Under the pieces are notes generated by a model. The model searched no databases and was not told the origin of the DNA. It was given only the letters and a program-made list of their open reading frames with translations. A program made the translations under genes and the position numbers. This document shows positions 34,474-44,300 of a DNA stretch of 64,000 nt, piece by piece (positions within the stretch are counted from its first letter, which is position 1; each line of letters begins with the position of its first letter). Origin of the DNA: an uncultured Pseudomonadales bacterium (lineage in GTDB: Bacteria > Pseudomonadota > Gammaproteobacteria > Pseudomonadales > Azotimanducaceae); the NCBI GenBank assembly GCA_958296025.1, contig OY282430.1:744001-808000 (forward strand). Reading direction: 5' to 3'.

Positions 34474-35949
34474 ATGCGGCCTGAGCGAACTTGCCGGAAA
34501 GCCGACGAGGCACCTGTCGAGCCGCCGTTGGTCGTTGATGTTGACGGCTCGCTGATCGGCGGGGATCTGCTGATCGAGGGGATCGCCCGGCTGCTCTCGG
34601 TTTCGCCGCTCAGCCTGTTCGTCCTGCCGTTCTGGCTGGTCGCCGCCATGGTGAGGGGACGTTCCTGGCTGAAGCGCAGGATCGCGGAGGCGGTTTCGTT
34701 GCCACCCGACACGCTGGCGTGGAACCCGGTCGTGCTGGAGGAGATCGCCGCCGCGCAGGCGGCGGGACGCTCGGTGTGGCTGGCCTCCGCCTCCGATGCG
34801 CGGGCGGTCTCGCCACTCGCCGAGACGGTGGGGGCGGCGGGCTGCCTCGCCTCGGACGGGCGCACCAACCTGGCGGGCGAGGCCAGGGCGGTCGCTCTGG
34901 TCGCGCGCTTCGGCGAGTGCGGGTTCGATTACATCGGCAACGAGCGGCGCGATCTGGCGGTCTGGAAACGGGCGCGGCGCGTCATCGGGGTCGGTCTTGC
35001 GGCGGGCCTCGCCCGCAAGGTGCGGGCGCTGGACGGCGAGGCCCGGTTCCTGCCCGGGCTCGGCGGTGGACTGCGCGACTGGTTCCGGGCGTTGCGGCCG
35101 CACCAGTGGGTGAAGAACGCGCTGGTGTTCGTTCCCCTCGCCGCGGCGCACGAGACTGGCGCGGGGTCGTATCTGGTGGCCGCCGGGGTGTTCGCGGCGC
35201 TGTCGGCGGTGGCGTCGGGCACCTACCTGCTGAACGATCTGCTCGATCTCCCGCACGACCGCAGGCACCCCGCCAAGCGCCACCGCCCGATGGCGGCGGG
35301 GAAGGTGCCGCTGCTGCCGACGATCGGCATCGGTGCCGCGCTGGCGGCGGGGGGGCTCGCCCTGGCGTTCTGGCTGTCCGCGGCGGCGGGGCTTTGGGTC
35401 CTTCTGTATCTGGCCGTGACCTGCGCCTACTCGCTGTCGCTGAAGCGCAAGACCTTCATCGACGTGGTCACCCTCGCTATGCTTTATTCGGTCCGCGTGG
35501 TCGCCGGTGCGGCGGCGGTGTCGATTCCGCTGTCGCCTTGGCTGCTCGCCTTCTTCCTGTTCCTTTTCCTCGCCCTGGCCATCGTCAAGCGCCAAGGGGA
35601 GCTGCGCGGGTCCGACCGGTCCGCCGCCGGCGGCCGGGCCTATCTTGCCGAAGACCTTCCGGTCATGGCGGCGCTGGGCGCGGCGAGCGGCTTCGCTTCG
35701 GTGGTGATTCTGACCCTCTACATCCAGAGCCCGGAGACGGGGGAGCGCTACGCCCGCCCGGAGCTCCTGTGGCTGACCTGTCCGCTGCTGCTCTACTGGC
35801 TGGGGCGCTTGGCGCTCCTCGCCGGTCGGGAAGGGGGGGATCCCAATCGGGTACCGGTTAACGATGACCCGCTGGTCTTCGCGCTGCGGGACCGGACGAG
35901 CTGGCTGACCGGCCTCGGTGTCCTGGCCGCGTTCGCGTTCGCCCTGTGA
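34474..35949 (+). CDS. UbiA-type prenyltransferase with N-terminal HAD-like domain (decaprenyl-phosphate phosphoribosyltransferase-like)
   Basis: A 491-residue protein. Residues 18-190 resemble a HAD phosphatase (VVDVDGSLIGGDLLIEG near the N-terminus). The rest is an eight-TM UbiA domain with the two Asp-rich motifs visible as NDLLDLPHDRRHP and YSLSLKRKTFIDVVTLAMLY. RPHQWVKNALVFVP and KRHRPMAAGK are typical of the DPPR-synthase branch, which transfers 5-phosphoribose to polyprenyl phosphate; the HAD domain could remove the 5-phosphate. That begins synthesis of polyprenyl-phosphoryl arabinose. The next gene is DprE1-like. ATG 34474 lies only 10 bp after an IS1380 end. Confidence 0.85.
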   Translation: MRPERTCRKADEAPVEPPLVVDVDGSLIGGDLLIEGIARLLSVSPLSLFVLPFWLVAAMVRGRSWLKRRIAEAVSLPPDTLAWNPVVLEEIAAAQAAGRSVWLASASDARAVSPLAETVGAAGCLASDGRTNLAGEARAVALVARFGECGFDYIGNERRDLAVWKRARRVIGVGLAAGLARKVRALDGEARFLPGLGGGLRDWFRALRPHQWVKNALVFVPLAAAHETGAGSYLVAAGVFAALSAVASGTYLLNDLLDLPHDRRHPAKRHRPMAAGKVPLLPTIGIGAALAAGGLALAFWLSAAAGLWVLLYLAVTCAYSLSLKRKTFIDVVTLAMLYSVRVVAGAAAVSIPLSPWLLAFFLFLFLALAIVKRQGELRGSDRSAAGGRAYLAEDLPVMAALGAASGFASVVILTLYIQSPETGERYARPELLWLTCPLLLYWLGRLALLAGREGGDPNRVPVNDDPLVFALRDRTSWLTGLGVLAAFAFAL

Positions 35950-36009
35950 CGCGCGCATGGTGCCGCCCGGGTCTCTCGCCCTACGCTTCGTCTTCCGGGA
36001 GCGGGCCGC

Positions 36010-37347
36010 ATGATGCTCTCGGGCTGGGGCCGGCATCCGGCCGTCGATTGCCGGCTGGAGCGCCTGCGCCGGCCTGAGGACCTGCCCGGTCTGCTGCATC
36101 GCGGCGCGACGCTGATCGCCCGGGGCAACGGGCGGTCCTACGGCGACGCCGCGCTCAACCCGGAGCTCACGCTGTCGATGCTGGCGATGAACCGGATGCG
36201 GGCGTTCGACGCCGGGACCGGCCTGCTCGACTGCGAGGCCGGCGTGCTGCTCACGGACATCCTGGAGGCCTTCCTGCCGCGCGGCTGGTTCCCGCCGGTG
36301 GTGCCGGGGACCCGGCTCGTCACCGTCGGGGGCATGATCGCGGCCGACGTACACGGCAAGAACCATCACCGCGACGGGACCTTCGGCGCACATGTGGAGT
36401 CGCTGACGCTGGCGAGCGCGGATGGCGCGATACGGGAATGCAGCCGTACGGAGAACGCCGATCTTTTCCGCGCCACCTTGGGCGGGATGGGTCTCACCGG
36501 CGTGATCCTCTCCGTGCGCTTCCGCCTGAGGCCCGTCGAGACCGCCTTCGTGATGGCGGAGACCCTGGCGGCGCGCGACCTCGACGAGACGATGGCTCTG
36601 TTCGAGGCGTCTCGCGATTGGCCCTATAGCGTGGCCTGGATCGACTGCCTGGCGCGGGGCGCGGGGCTGGGCCGCGCGGTGGTGACGCGCGGTGCGTTCA
36701 TTGAGCGCGGGGCACTGCCGCCGCACCTCGCGTCCAACCCCTTGCGCCCGGCCCCCGCCGGCAAGCTCCGGGTTCCCGCCGATGTGCCGTCCGCCCTGCT
36801 CAACCGGGTCTCGATCGGCCTCTTCAACGCGCTCTTCTACCGGCGCGGGCGGGGACGGGCGCGGTCCGGGGCGCGGCCGGTCCATTTCGACCGCTTCTTC
36901 TTTCCCCTCGATCGGATCGAGGCGTGGAACCGCCTCTACGGGCGGCGGGGGTTCGTCCAGTACCAATGCGTGCTGCCCAAGGGCGAGAGCGTGGCCGGGG
37001 TCGCCGCCCTGCTGGAGCGCGCTGCCGCGTCGGGACAAGGCTCGTTCCTGGCAGTGCTGAAGCTGTTCGGCCCCGCCGGGGAGGGGCTGATGTCGTTCCC
37101 CATGGAGGGCTACACCCTGGCACTCGACTTTCCGTTGCGCACCGGCACGCGGGCGCTGCTCGACGGGCTCGACGAGATCACCCACCGGCACGGCGGGCGC
37201 GTCTATCTCGCCAAGGACGCCCGCTGCGCGCCGGAACGGATGCGCGAGGGCTATCCCCGGCTTGGTGCCTTCGAGGCGGTCCGCGCCGAGGCGGCTGACG
37301 CCCCTCCCAGGTTCGCCTCCGAGCTGTCCCGGAGGCTCGCGTTGTGA
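36010..37347 (+). CDS. FAD-dependent DprE1-like decaprenylphosphoryl-ribose oxidase
   Basis: A 445-residue flavoprotein of the vanillyl-alcohol oxidase fold. GNGRSYGDAALN and VVPGTRLVTVGGMIAADVHG with KNHHRDGTFGAHV form the FAD-binding half; the C-terminal half ends RVYLAKDARCAPERM, with the Lys that matches the active-site Lys of mycobacterial DprE1. It should oxidise the 2'-OH of polyprenyl-phosphoryl ribose, with an SDR (DprE2) reducing it to arabinose. ATG 36010 (ATGATG) has GGGAG upstream; it follows ubiA by 60 bp. No complete DprE2 gene is in the window, but many 5' stubs are. Confidence 0.87.
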   Translation: MMLSGWGRHPAVDCRLERLRRPEDLPGLLHRGATLIARGNGRSYGDAALNPELTLSMLAMNRMRAFDAGTGLLDCEAGVLLTDILEAFLPRGWFPPVVPGTRLVTVGGMIAADVHGKNHHRDGTFGAHVESLTLASADGAIRECSRTENADLFRATLGGMGLTGVILSVRFRLRPVETAFVMAETLAARDLDETMALFEASRDWPYSVAWIDCLARGAGLGRAVVTRGAFIERGALPPHLASNPLRPAPAGKLRVPADVPSALLNRVSIGLFNALFYRRGRGRARSGARPVHFDRFFFPLDRIEAWNRLYGRRGFVQYQCVLPKGESVAGVAALLERAAASGQGSFLAVLKLFGPAGEGLMSFPMEGYTLALDFPLRTGTRALLDGLDEITHRHGGRVYLAKDARCAPERMREGYPRLGAFEAVRAEAADAPPRFASELSRRLAL

Positions 37348-37358
37348 GGGACAGAGAC

Positions 37359-39746
37359 ATGAACAAGCTGACCACGCCGATGGGTCGCTGGTGCGCTCTG
37401 GCCGCCCGCTGCCTGAATCGGGGGGGGGGGGGGACTCTGTCCTCCCGCCTGCACAACGCGCTGTTCGCCCTGTTCATCGGGGGAATCCTAGCCTATGGGG
37501 CCGGGTTCGCCTGGACCATGCTCGCCCGCTTCGATCTCGTCAACCTAATCCGCGACGTGATCTACGACGATGCCTTCTATTACTTCCAGATCGCCAGCAA
37601 CCTGGCCGAGGGGAAGTTCTCGACTTTCGACGGCGGCATCACCCGCACCAACGGATACCACCCCCTCTGGCTGTTTCTGATCACGCCGTTCTACTGGGCA
37701 TTCGACAAGGAAGCCGCGCTGTTCGCCATCAAGGCGTTCGAGATCATGCTCGTGGCCGGTGGCGCGGCCCTCGTCGCCACGGCCGCCCGGCTGGCGCGCC
37801 TGCCGTGGGTTCTGATGTTCGCCGCGCTGCCGATGCTCTACCAGCAGCACAGTTTGTTTATGGGGATGGAAGCGGCGGCGGCGCTGTTCATGCTGGGCCT
37901 GTTCATTCTGACCGCCTGCTTCTTTGCGCGAAGCCCGGCGCGGTGGAAGTGGCCGCTGGCCGCGGTAGCCTTCGCCCTGCCCTGGGTGCGGTTGGAGTAC
38001 ATCGCTATATCGCTGGCGACGACTGCCGCGCTGTGCCTGATTGAGTGGTCGTGGCGGGAGCGAGCGCCCGGCGCGTCATTCGGAGCGCGGGTTCGCTCCA
38101 TGCTCGCCCTCAAGGCCCTGCCGTCGTTGTTCGGCTCGGCCGCTGGCCTCTTGGCGTACTTCGCCTACAACAAGCTCGTCTTTGGCGGCATCGTGCCGGT
38201 CAGCGGCGCGGCCAAGGCTGCCTGGTCGCAGGTCTCGTGGAAGCAGGAAGGCGGATACAGCCTGACGCAGAACCTCCTGGACACCTTGCAGATCGACGTC
38301 TTCGACCTCGAACTGCGGGTTGCGCTGGAGGTTTGCGCCTACATGCTGCTGGTCTGGTGGCTCGCCCGTCGCTCCCGCAGTCGGAAAGATTGGCTTCTGC
38401 TGGCATTCCTGGCGGGCGTGTCCGGCTTGGCTGTCGGCCATCTGGCCAAGTTCGGGCAGACCGTCTTCACCGTACATCCTTTTCTCCAAGGGGACTTTGC
38501 TTGGTATTTCGTCCCGGCGTACCTGATGACGGCGCTGATCGTTCCCGTACGATGTTGGGTCGCCATTTACCTCACTCGCCGTTTCTTCGGGCCGAAGTCG
38601 CCCCGTGCGGCCAACATTCTGAGCTTGGGCATTGTCGTTGCCGGCGCGGCCTTCCTGCTCGCAAATGCGGACTTCGCCCGCCAGTTCCGGTGGGTTGAAG
38701 TGCGTAGTAACTCAACCAACGTTGGCAACGGATGGTCTGAAGCCGTCTATGGGGCTCCGCTGCTTATGAATCGCGTGCTTCCCGAGGACAGCGTACTCGG
38801 GTCCTGGGACGCCGGCGCCATAGGATATTTCTCGCGCTTTCCGGTGGTGAACCTGGATGGTCTGGTCAACTCCTACGACTATTTTCACGCGAGGAACGTG
38901 GCTAGAGACGGATACCCCGTTTGGGACGAAAAGGTCATTCCACTCTATCGAGAACTGGGGATAACTTACTTTGCCAACTTTATGATAACGGGCCTTGAAG
39001 GTAAGACACTTTTCGAAGAAGGTAAGCTACTTTTCGAAGGTTCAGCAAGCATCCCTGGAGCAGCGTTCTATCTATGGCCCATCGAGTTGCCGGAAGATGA
39101 CGATGTCGCCGCTTGGATCTGGAAGAGAATGGAGCCGCATTTCGACTACCAATCGGACGGTGCCGGGCTCCTTGTTGACGGGCGGCTGGCGCAGACCTTC
39201 GCCAAGGAATGCGATCTGGATGAACTGGTCGTGTGGCTCTGGGACGGACCGGGGAATGGAACGGTCACCAGAGCCTGGACGCGAACGCAAACCGGGTTGT
39301 GTGTAACCATCGCCGTTCTGCCCCTCACTGTCTCAAGTCCGGTTCGGTTCGAGACAATGTCGGACAGCGATTATCTGACGTGGCTGACAGGCGGCAGTAC
39401 GCCGATCACCCGCTCCGACTGGGATGTGTATCTTGTTGAAGACAGCCTCATCTACGCCAAGGACCAATGCAGCCTGGAGGATGCTGAACCAACGTTCTTC
39501 GTCCACTTGGACCCGGTCGACGTGAGCGACCTCCCCAGCCATCGCAAGCAGTACGGCTTCGGCGGCTTCAACTTTGATTTCAGGAACCACCTTCTCGACG
39601 GAGAAGTCTGCGTAGTGCGGCGGGAGCTGCCTGATTACGCCATCGCCGCGATCCGCACCGGCCAGTTCACTGGCGAGGGCAAGACAATCTGGGAGAGCAG
39701 CTTCTATGTTGTCGATCCCGCGGATGACGGGAAGGCCGCACCGTGA
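37359..39746 (+). CDS. GT-C-type glycosyltransferase (TFDGG family) with IRTGQ domain; 14-G tract near start
   Basis: A 795-residue protein. The leader MNKLTTPMGRWCALAARCLN precedes a run of glycines encoded by a 14-G tract, then the first TM. The first loop IYDDAFYYFQIASNLAEGKF with STFDGGITRTNGYHPLW supplies the acidic pair of GT-C enzymes; about ten more TM helices follow to residue 440. The soluble region includes LPEDSVLGSWDAGAIGYFSR and WKRMEPHFDYQSDGAG. Residues 685-785 are the IRTGQ domain (SDWDVYLVEDS, KDQCSLEDAE, AAIRTGQF). It follows dprE1 by 11 bp, so transfer of arabinose from the lipid donor is likely. ATG 37359 has GAGGGACAG upstream. It ends in a GTGA overlap with a dprE2-like stub. 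Confidence 0.86.
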   Translation: MNKLTTPMGRWCALAARCLNRGGGGTLSSRLHNALFALFIGGILAYGAGFAWTMLARFDLVNLIRDVIYDDAFYYFQIASNLAEGKFSTFDGGITRTNGYHPLWLFLITPFYWAFDKEAALFAIKAFEIMLVAGGAALVATAARLARLPWVLMFAALPMLYQQHSLFMGMEAAAALFMLGLFILTACFFARSPARWKWPLAAVAFALPWVRLEYIAISLATTAALCLIEWSWRERAPGASFGARVRSMLALKALPSLFGSAAGLLAYFAYNKLVFGGIVPVSGAAKAAWSQVSWKQEGGYSLTQNLLDTLQIDVFDLELRVALEVCAYMLLVWWLARRSRSRKDWLLLAFLAGVSGLAVGHLAKFGQTVFTVHPFLQGDFAWYFVPAYLMTALIVPVRCWVAIYLTRRFFGPKSPRAANILSLGIVVAGAAFLLANADFARQFRWVEVRSNSTNVGNGWSEAVYGAPLLMNRVLPEDSVLGSWDAGAIGYFSRFPVVNLDGLVNSYDYFHARNVARDGYPVWDEKVIPLYRELGITYFANFMITGLEGKTLFEEGKLLFEGSASIPGAAFYLWPIELPEDDDVAAWIWKRMEPHFDYQSDGAGLLVDGRLAQTFAKECDLDELVVWLWDGPGNGTVTRAWTRTQTGLCVTIAVLPLTVSSPVRFETMSDSDYLTWLTGGSTPITRSDWDVYLVEDSLIYAKDQCSLEDAEPTFFVHLDPVDVSDLPSHRKQYGFGGFNFDFRNHLLDGEVCVVRRELPDYAIAAIRTGQFTGEGKTIWESSFYVVDPADDGKAAP
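37420..37433 (+). repeat. Homopolymeric G14 tract in coding sequence
   Basis: Fourteen consecutive G residues encode Arg-Gly-Gly-Gly-Gly at about residues 21-25 of the glycosyltransferase at 37359. With 14 the frame is open; loss or gain of one base would shift it. Equivalent sites in paralogues have only 6-7 G (near 46750, 61358 and 40813). Confidence 0.9.
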
Positions 39747-39792
39747 ACGGGGCGGTCGAAACGGCGCTGGTGATCGGCGCCACATCAGGGAC
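39743..39792 (+). pseudogene. dprE2-like SDR 5' stub
   Basis: MNGAVETALVIGATSGT-stop, from a GTG that overlaps the preceding IRTGQ stop. It breaks after the GATSG nucleotide-binding motif at GGGACATGAACAA, a string also present at the dprE1-GT junction in similar form. Confidence 0.7.
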
Positions 39793-39945
39793 ATGAACAA
39801 AAAGGTGACCACGCCGGAGGTCGCCGCGCCGATGGGTCGCTGGCGCACTCTGTCCTCCCGGCTGCGCAACGCTGTTCGCGATCAAGGCGTTCGAGATCGT
39901 GCTGGTCGCCGGCGGTGTCGCCCTCATCGCGGGGCAGCCCCAGAG
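39793..39945 (+). pseudogene. Glycosyltransferase 5' remnant with internal deletion
   Basis: MNKKVTTPEVAAPMGRWRTL and SSRLRN match the GT leader; the DNA then jumps to LFAIKAFEIVLVAGGVALIA, about 90 residues further into the protein in intact copies. The two parental positions share CGCTGTTCG. Homology ends near 39945. Confidence 0.75.
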
Positions 39946-40019
39946 AGCGCGGCCGGGCGTTGGGCGTCCATGGCTAGGCCAGGTAGCGAGGCCACACCGC
40001 CGGAGTGTATATTCAGCCT

Positions 40020-40643
40020 ATGCGCAGATTTAACACCGAAGGCCCCATCCGCCCTGAGGACCACTACCACATCCCGCCGCTGGAACGGGTGGACCTCGAC
40101 CAGATCCTGGACATGATCCAGAACAAACGGTACTTCGTGCTGCACGCGCCCCGGCAGACCGGCAAGACCTCGGCTCTCCTGGCGCTTCGGGACCTGCTGA
40201 ACCGCGGCGAAGCAGGCGACTTCCGCACGCACTCCGAGCACTGGCTGGAGCGGTTCGAGTACCAAAAGGCGGGGCCGCAGCTCATCCTACAGGCGTTCCT
40301 GCAGCGGGTGGTCAACGGCGGCGGGCGCATCGAGCGGGAGTACGGCCTGGGCAGGGGGCGTACCGACCCGCTGATCCTGTGGCCGGAGGGCGACGGCCCG
40401 TCGGACCTATGGAGCAAGTTCGTCGTCGAGTGCAAGGTGTTGTTTCACGAAGGAAAACGGCAAAGCTTGGAGGGAACCATCGCCAAGGGCCTCGAGCAGA
40501 CGTTGCGCTATATGGACCGTTGCGGGAGCGAAGCCGGCCACCTGATCGTCTTCGACCGCACCGAAGGCAAGCGGTGGGCGGAGAAGGTGTTCCGCCGCGC
40601 GGTGCGCCGGGATGGTCGAACGGTCATCGTGTGGGGCATGTAG
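40020..40643 (+). pseudogene. AAA-ATPase/PD-(D/E)XK-type protein with large internal deletion
   Basis: A 207-codon frame starts MRRFNTEGPIRPEDHYHIPP and has a Walker A (HAPRQTGKTSALLALRDLL), then changes abruptly to RTHSEHWLERFEYQKAGPQL and VVECKVLFHEGKRQSLEGTI, which belongs to the C-terminal nuclease-like region (candidate E-x-K in VECKV). The roughly 300 residues normally in between, with Walker B and sensor motifs, are missing although the frame is kept. It is unrelated to the glycan genes. The 86 bp to the next gene hold nothing recognisable. Confidence 0.65.
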
Positions 40644-41447
40644 CCTTGCGGCTGGCGTCTCTCGCTTGCATGCTGATTCCGCGCTATCCCCGATCGTGTA
40701 TTCAAATTTCTCAGACCTGATGATTCTTCGTGGCTTCTGAACGGGCAGGCGTCCGACGCACCTTTGACCGTCGCCTTGGACAGGTGAATCTAGGAAGTGC
40801 TGCGAATTTTAAGGGGGGGCTGTCCTCCCGGCTGCGCAACGCGCTGTTCGTCCTGTTCATCGGGGGCATCCTGGCCTACGGGGCCGGGTTCGCCTGGACC
40901 GTGCTCGCCCGCTTCGATCTCTTCAACCTGATCCGCGACCTGAACACCGACGACTCTTTCTATTACTTCCAGATCGCCCGCAACCTGGCCGAGGGGAAGT
41001 TCTCCACCTTCGACGGCGGCATCACGCGGACCAACGGATACCACCCCCTCTGGCTGTTTCTGATCACGCCGTTCTACTGGATGTTCGACAGGGAAGCGGC
41101 GCTGTTCGCCATCAAGGCGTTCGAGATCATGCTCGTGGCCGGCGGCGTGGCCCTCGTCACCGCGGCCGCCCGCCTGGCGCGCCTGCCGTGGGTTCTGATG
41201 TTCGCCGCGCTGCCGATTCTCTACCAGCAGCGCGCGCTGCTTCTGGGGATGGAAGCGGCGGCAGGGCTGTTCATGCTGGGCCTGTTCATTCTGACCGCCT
41301 GCCTCTTCGCGCGCAGCCCGGCGCGCTGGAAGTGGCCGCTGGCCGCGGCCGCCTTTGCCCTGCCCTGGGTGCGCCTGGAGTATGTCGCCATATCCCTGGC
41401 GGCAACCGCCGCGCTGTGCCTGATCGAGTGGTCGGGGCGGGAATCAC

Positions 41448-41468
41448 CCTCTCCCGTCAAGGGAGAGG
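41448..41468 (+). repeat. Palindromic repeat inside coding region, copy 1
   Basis: CCTCTCCC-GTCAA-GGGAGAGG, a perfect 8-bp stem with a 5-nt loop, translated as part of SPSPVKGEEGLGAPDRG. It sits in a loop where the GTs at 37359 and 54877 have unrelated sequence. Further copies are at 47391-47411 and 61982-62002. Confidence 0.75.
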
Positions 41469-42917
41469 AGGGTCTCGGCGCCCCGGACAGGGGGGTTGGC
41501 CCGTTCCGTGCTCGCGATGAACACCTCACGCCACTGCTGGGAGCGGTCACCGGCATCCTCGCGTACTTCGCATACAACGGCGTCGTCTTCGGGGGCGTGA
41601 CGCCCGTGAGCGGCGCGACCAAGCAGATGTGGTCGGAGCGGCTATGGGAGCAGGAAGGCGGCTACAGCCTCGTTCAGAACTTCCGGGACGTCCTGCAGAT
41701 TCCCGCCTTCGGCTACGAGCTGCTGGTCGCGCTGGAAGTCTGCGCCTACGTCGTTCTGGTCTGGTGGTTCGCCCGCCGTTCCAGGGACCGGACAGACCGG
41801 CTGCTGTTGGCTTTCCTGGTGTGCGTGTTCGGCCTGGCGGCCGGCCACCTCGCCAAGTTCGCGCAGACCGTTCTCACGGTGCATCCCTTCTGGGGGAGTG
41901 ATGTCTGGTACTTCGTTCCGGCATACCTGCTGAAGACGCTCATTGTTCCCGTAAGGTGCTATGTCGCCATCCACTTCATCCGCCGTTTCCTCGACCCGAG
42001 GTCGCCCCAGGCAGCCAACCTCCTGAGCGTGGGCATCGTCGTTGTCGGAACGGCTTTCCTGTTTACAAAGGCGGACTTCACGGGGCCGTTCCAGTTTGTT
42101 GACCGTTTTGGTGAGTCAACCCGCCGCGTGTGGGGGGATACTTCTCATAGGGGTGTGCAGGTGATGAACCGTGTGCTGCCCGAGGACAGCGTGGTCGGGT
42201 CGTGGGACGCCGGCGTCATCGGGTATTTCTCTCGCTATCCGGTAGTGAACCTGGACGGTCTGGCCAATTCCTACGGCTACCTGCGCGCCCAAAGGGAAGG
42301 AACCGAAGCCACGTTCTACCCGCGATACGGGATTACACAGTTCGCCATCGTCGAGTTCCTGCCGGAAGGAACCGAGGACCACCTTCAGCCGGCAGTACGG
42401 GATTACCTGGTTCGAAAACGTCTGGAGCGCCGGGCCGTGGGCGCGATCCTGTTCGAAGGCACGCCATATCTCCATCACAGAAAGAACGTACCGCACAAAC
42501 GCCAATTCAGACTCCTGACCACCGAGCCGCCGGAGATGTCATCGGGCGGGACCAATCGTTCCGACTGGTTCTGGCAGCGGATGGAGCCGCACTTCGACCA
42601 CCGGTCGGATGACGTCGGGCTGATTGTGGCCGGACGGCTGGCACAAGCGTTCGTCAGAGATTGCAAGCCGGACGAACTTGCAGTGTGGGCCTGGGCCGGA
42701 CCAGGGGATGGAACGGCCGCCAGCGTCTGGACGCGAACGCAAACGGGGTTGTGTGTGGACGCGCGTGTGCTGCCCCACAATGCGCTCCCGCCGGTCAGGG
42801 TTGAAACAATGACGGCGGGCGATTGGGTGTCGGGGCTGCTGGGTAGTAGCCGGCCGATCATCCGCTCCGACTGGGATGTGTATCTCGTTGAAGACAGCCT
42901 CATCTATGTGAAGGACC

Positions 42918-43997
42918 CTAGATTCAACTCACAAGTGCAACACCTAGTTTGTTGGGCCAAGCGGGGTAACATCATCCTTGGCCCGATCAAAAACCCAGGA
43001 GTTGCAGATGCAAGGCTACGCCCACTTGGCCCAAGAGGAACGATACCACATTGAAGCGTTGCGCAAGGAGGGCCGCTCCATGCGCAGCATTGCGGCTGGC
43101 ATGGGGCGCTGCCACAGCACCGTCAGCCGCGAGTTGAGGCGCAACGCCGGACAGCGAGGCTATCGCCACCAGCAGGCGGACCGCAAGGCGCGGGAGCGCC
43201 TCAAGGCCAAGCCCAAATGCGTCAGGATGACGCCGGAGGCGGCGGCTTTCGTGGACGCCCGCCTGTCGGACGGCTGGAGCCCGGAGCAGATCAGCGGGCG
43301 CATGAAGGCCGAGGGAATGCCGGCGGTGTCGCACGAGGCCATCTACCGCCGCATCTGGCTGGACAAGGCCAACGGCGGAGGTCTTCACCGCTTCCTGCGC
43401 CATTCGCACAGGAAACGCCGCAAGCGCTACGGCAAGAACGACTTTCGGGGGCGGATCCCTTGCCGCACGGACATATCGGAGCGTCCGTCCGTCGTGGACG
43501 AGCGCTCCCGGCTGGGTGATTGGGAGGCCGACACAGTGATCGGCAAAGGACATCGCGGCGCTCTGGTGACGCTGGCGGAGCGCAAGACCCGGTTCATGCT
43601 GGCGCATCCGGTCAGGCGCAAGACCAAGCTGGAGACGGCGAATGCCCTGCTGCATCTGCTCTCGCCCATCGCCCAATGGGTCCGCACCATCACCTACGAC
43701 AATGGACGGGAGTTCAGCGACCATGTTCGTGTGGCGCGGGCGCTGGCCTGCGAGGATTACTTCGCCACGCCCTACCGCAGTTGCGAGCGCGGCACGAACG
43801 AGAACGGCAACGGCCTGCTTCGGCAATACTTCCCCAAGACCATGCCGCTGTCACAGGTGCGCCCGGAGCAGGTCCGGTCCGCCATCGACAAGCTCAACAA
43901 CCGCCCGCGGAAATGCCTGGACTACCGAACCCCCAAGGAGGCGTTCCGGGATGCTATCCTTGACGAAGGAAGTGTTGCACTTATGGGTTGAATCTAG
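42918..43997 (+). mobile_element. IS30-family insertion sequence
   Basis: A 1080-bp element with terminal inverted repeats CTAGATTCAAC at the left and GTTGAATCTAG at the right; AAGTGCAACAC follows at the same inner spacing on both sides. The 5-bp direct repeat GGACC flanks it at 42913-42917 and 43998-44002. Excision with one repeat restores the host reading frame exactly. Confidence 0.9.
43008..43991 (+). CDS. IS30-family transposase
   Basis: A 327-residue protein. The N-terminal helix-turn-helix (LAQEERYHIEALRKEGRSMR then GRCHSTVSRELRRN) is characteristic; the DDE core shows LGDWEADTVIGKGHRGALVT, TYDNGREFSDH and GTNENGNGLLRQYFPK. ATG 43008 has AGGAG 6 nt upstream and is preferred over a TTG at 42978. 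The frame is intact and the element looks recent. Confidence 0.92.
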   Translation: MQGYAHLAQEERYHIEALRKEGRSMRSIAAGMGRCHSTVSRELRRNAGQRGYRHQQADRKARERLKAKPKCVRMTPEAAAFVDARLSDGWSPEQISGRMKAEGMPAVSHEAIYRRIWLDKANGGGLHRFLRHSHRKRRKRYGKNDFRGRIPCRTDISERPSVVDERSRLGDWEADTVIGKGHRGALVTLAERKTRFMLAHPVRRKTKLETANALLHLLSPIAQWVRTITYDNGREFSDHVRVARALACEDYFATPYRSCERGTNENGNGLLRQYFPKTMPLSQVRPEQVRSAIDKLNNRPRKCLDYRTPKEAFRDAILDEGSVALMG

Positions 43998-44300
43998 GGA
44001 CCAATGCAGCCCGGAGGATGCTGAACCAATGTTCTTCCTCCACCTGGACCCGGTTGACATGAACGACCTCCTCGACCACCGCAAGCAGTACGACTTCGAC
44101 AACCGGGACTTCGCTTTCAGGGATCACCGTATTCCCATCGAGGGAGAAGTCTGCGTAGCGATACGGGAGCTGCCTGATTACGCCATCGCCGCGATCCGCA
44201 CCGGCCAGTTCGTCCCCGGCGAAGGCCAAATTTGGAACGGCAGCTTCACCTACAACTCTCTGTCCGATAAATCGGAGGCACTACACGTGGAGGATCTCCA

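Noticed and set aside
34447-37191. 914-codon minus-strand open frame opposite ubiA and dprE1
   Set aside because: Arg/Pro/Gln-rich antisense reading of GC-rich coding DNA; the plus strand encodes two recognisable enzymes.
40020-40643. Intact small ATPase or defence gene
   Set aside because: The frame is open, but the Walker A region is joined directly to the C-terminal nuclease-like region with the ATPase core missing.
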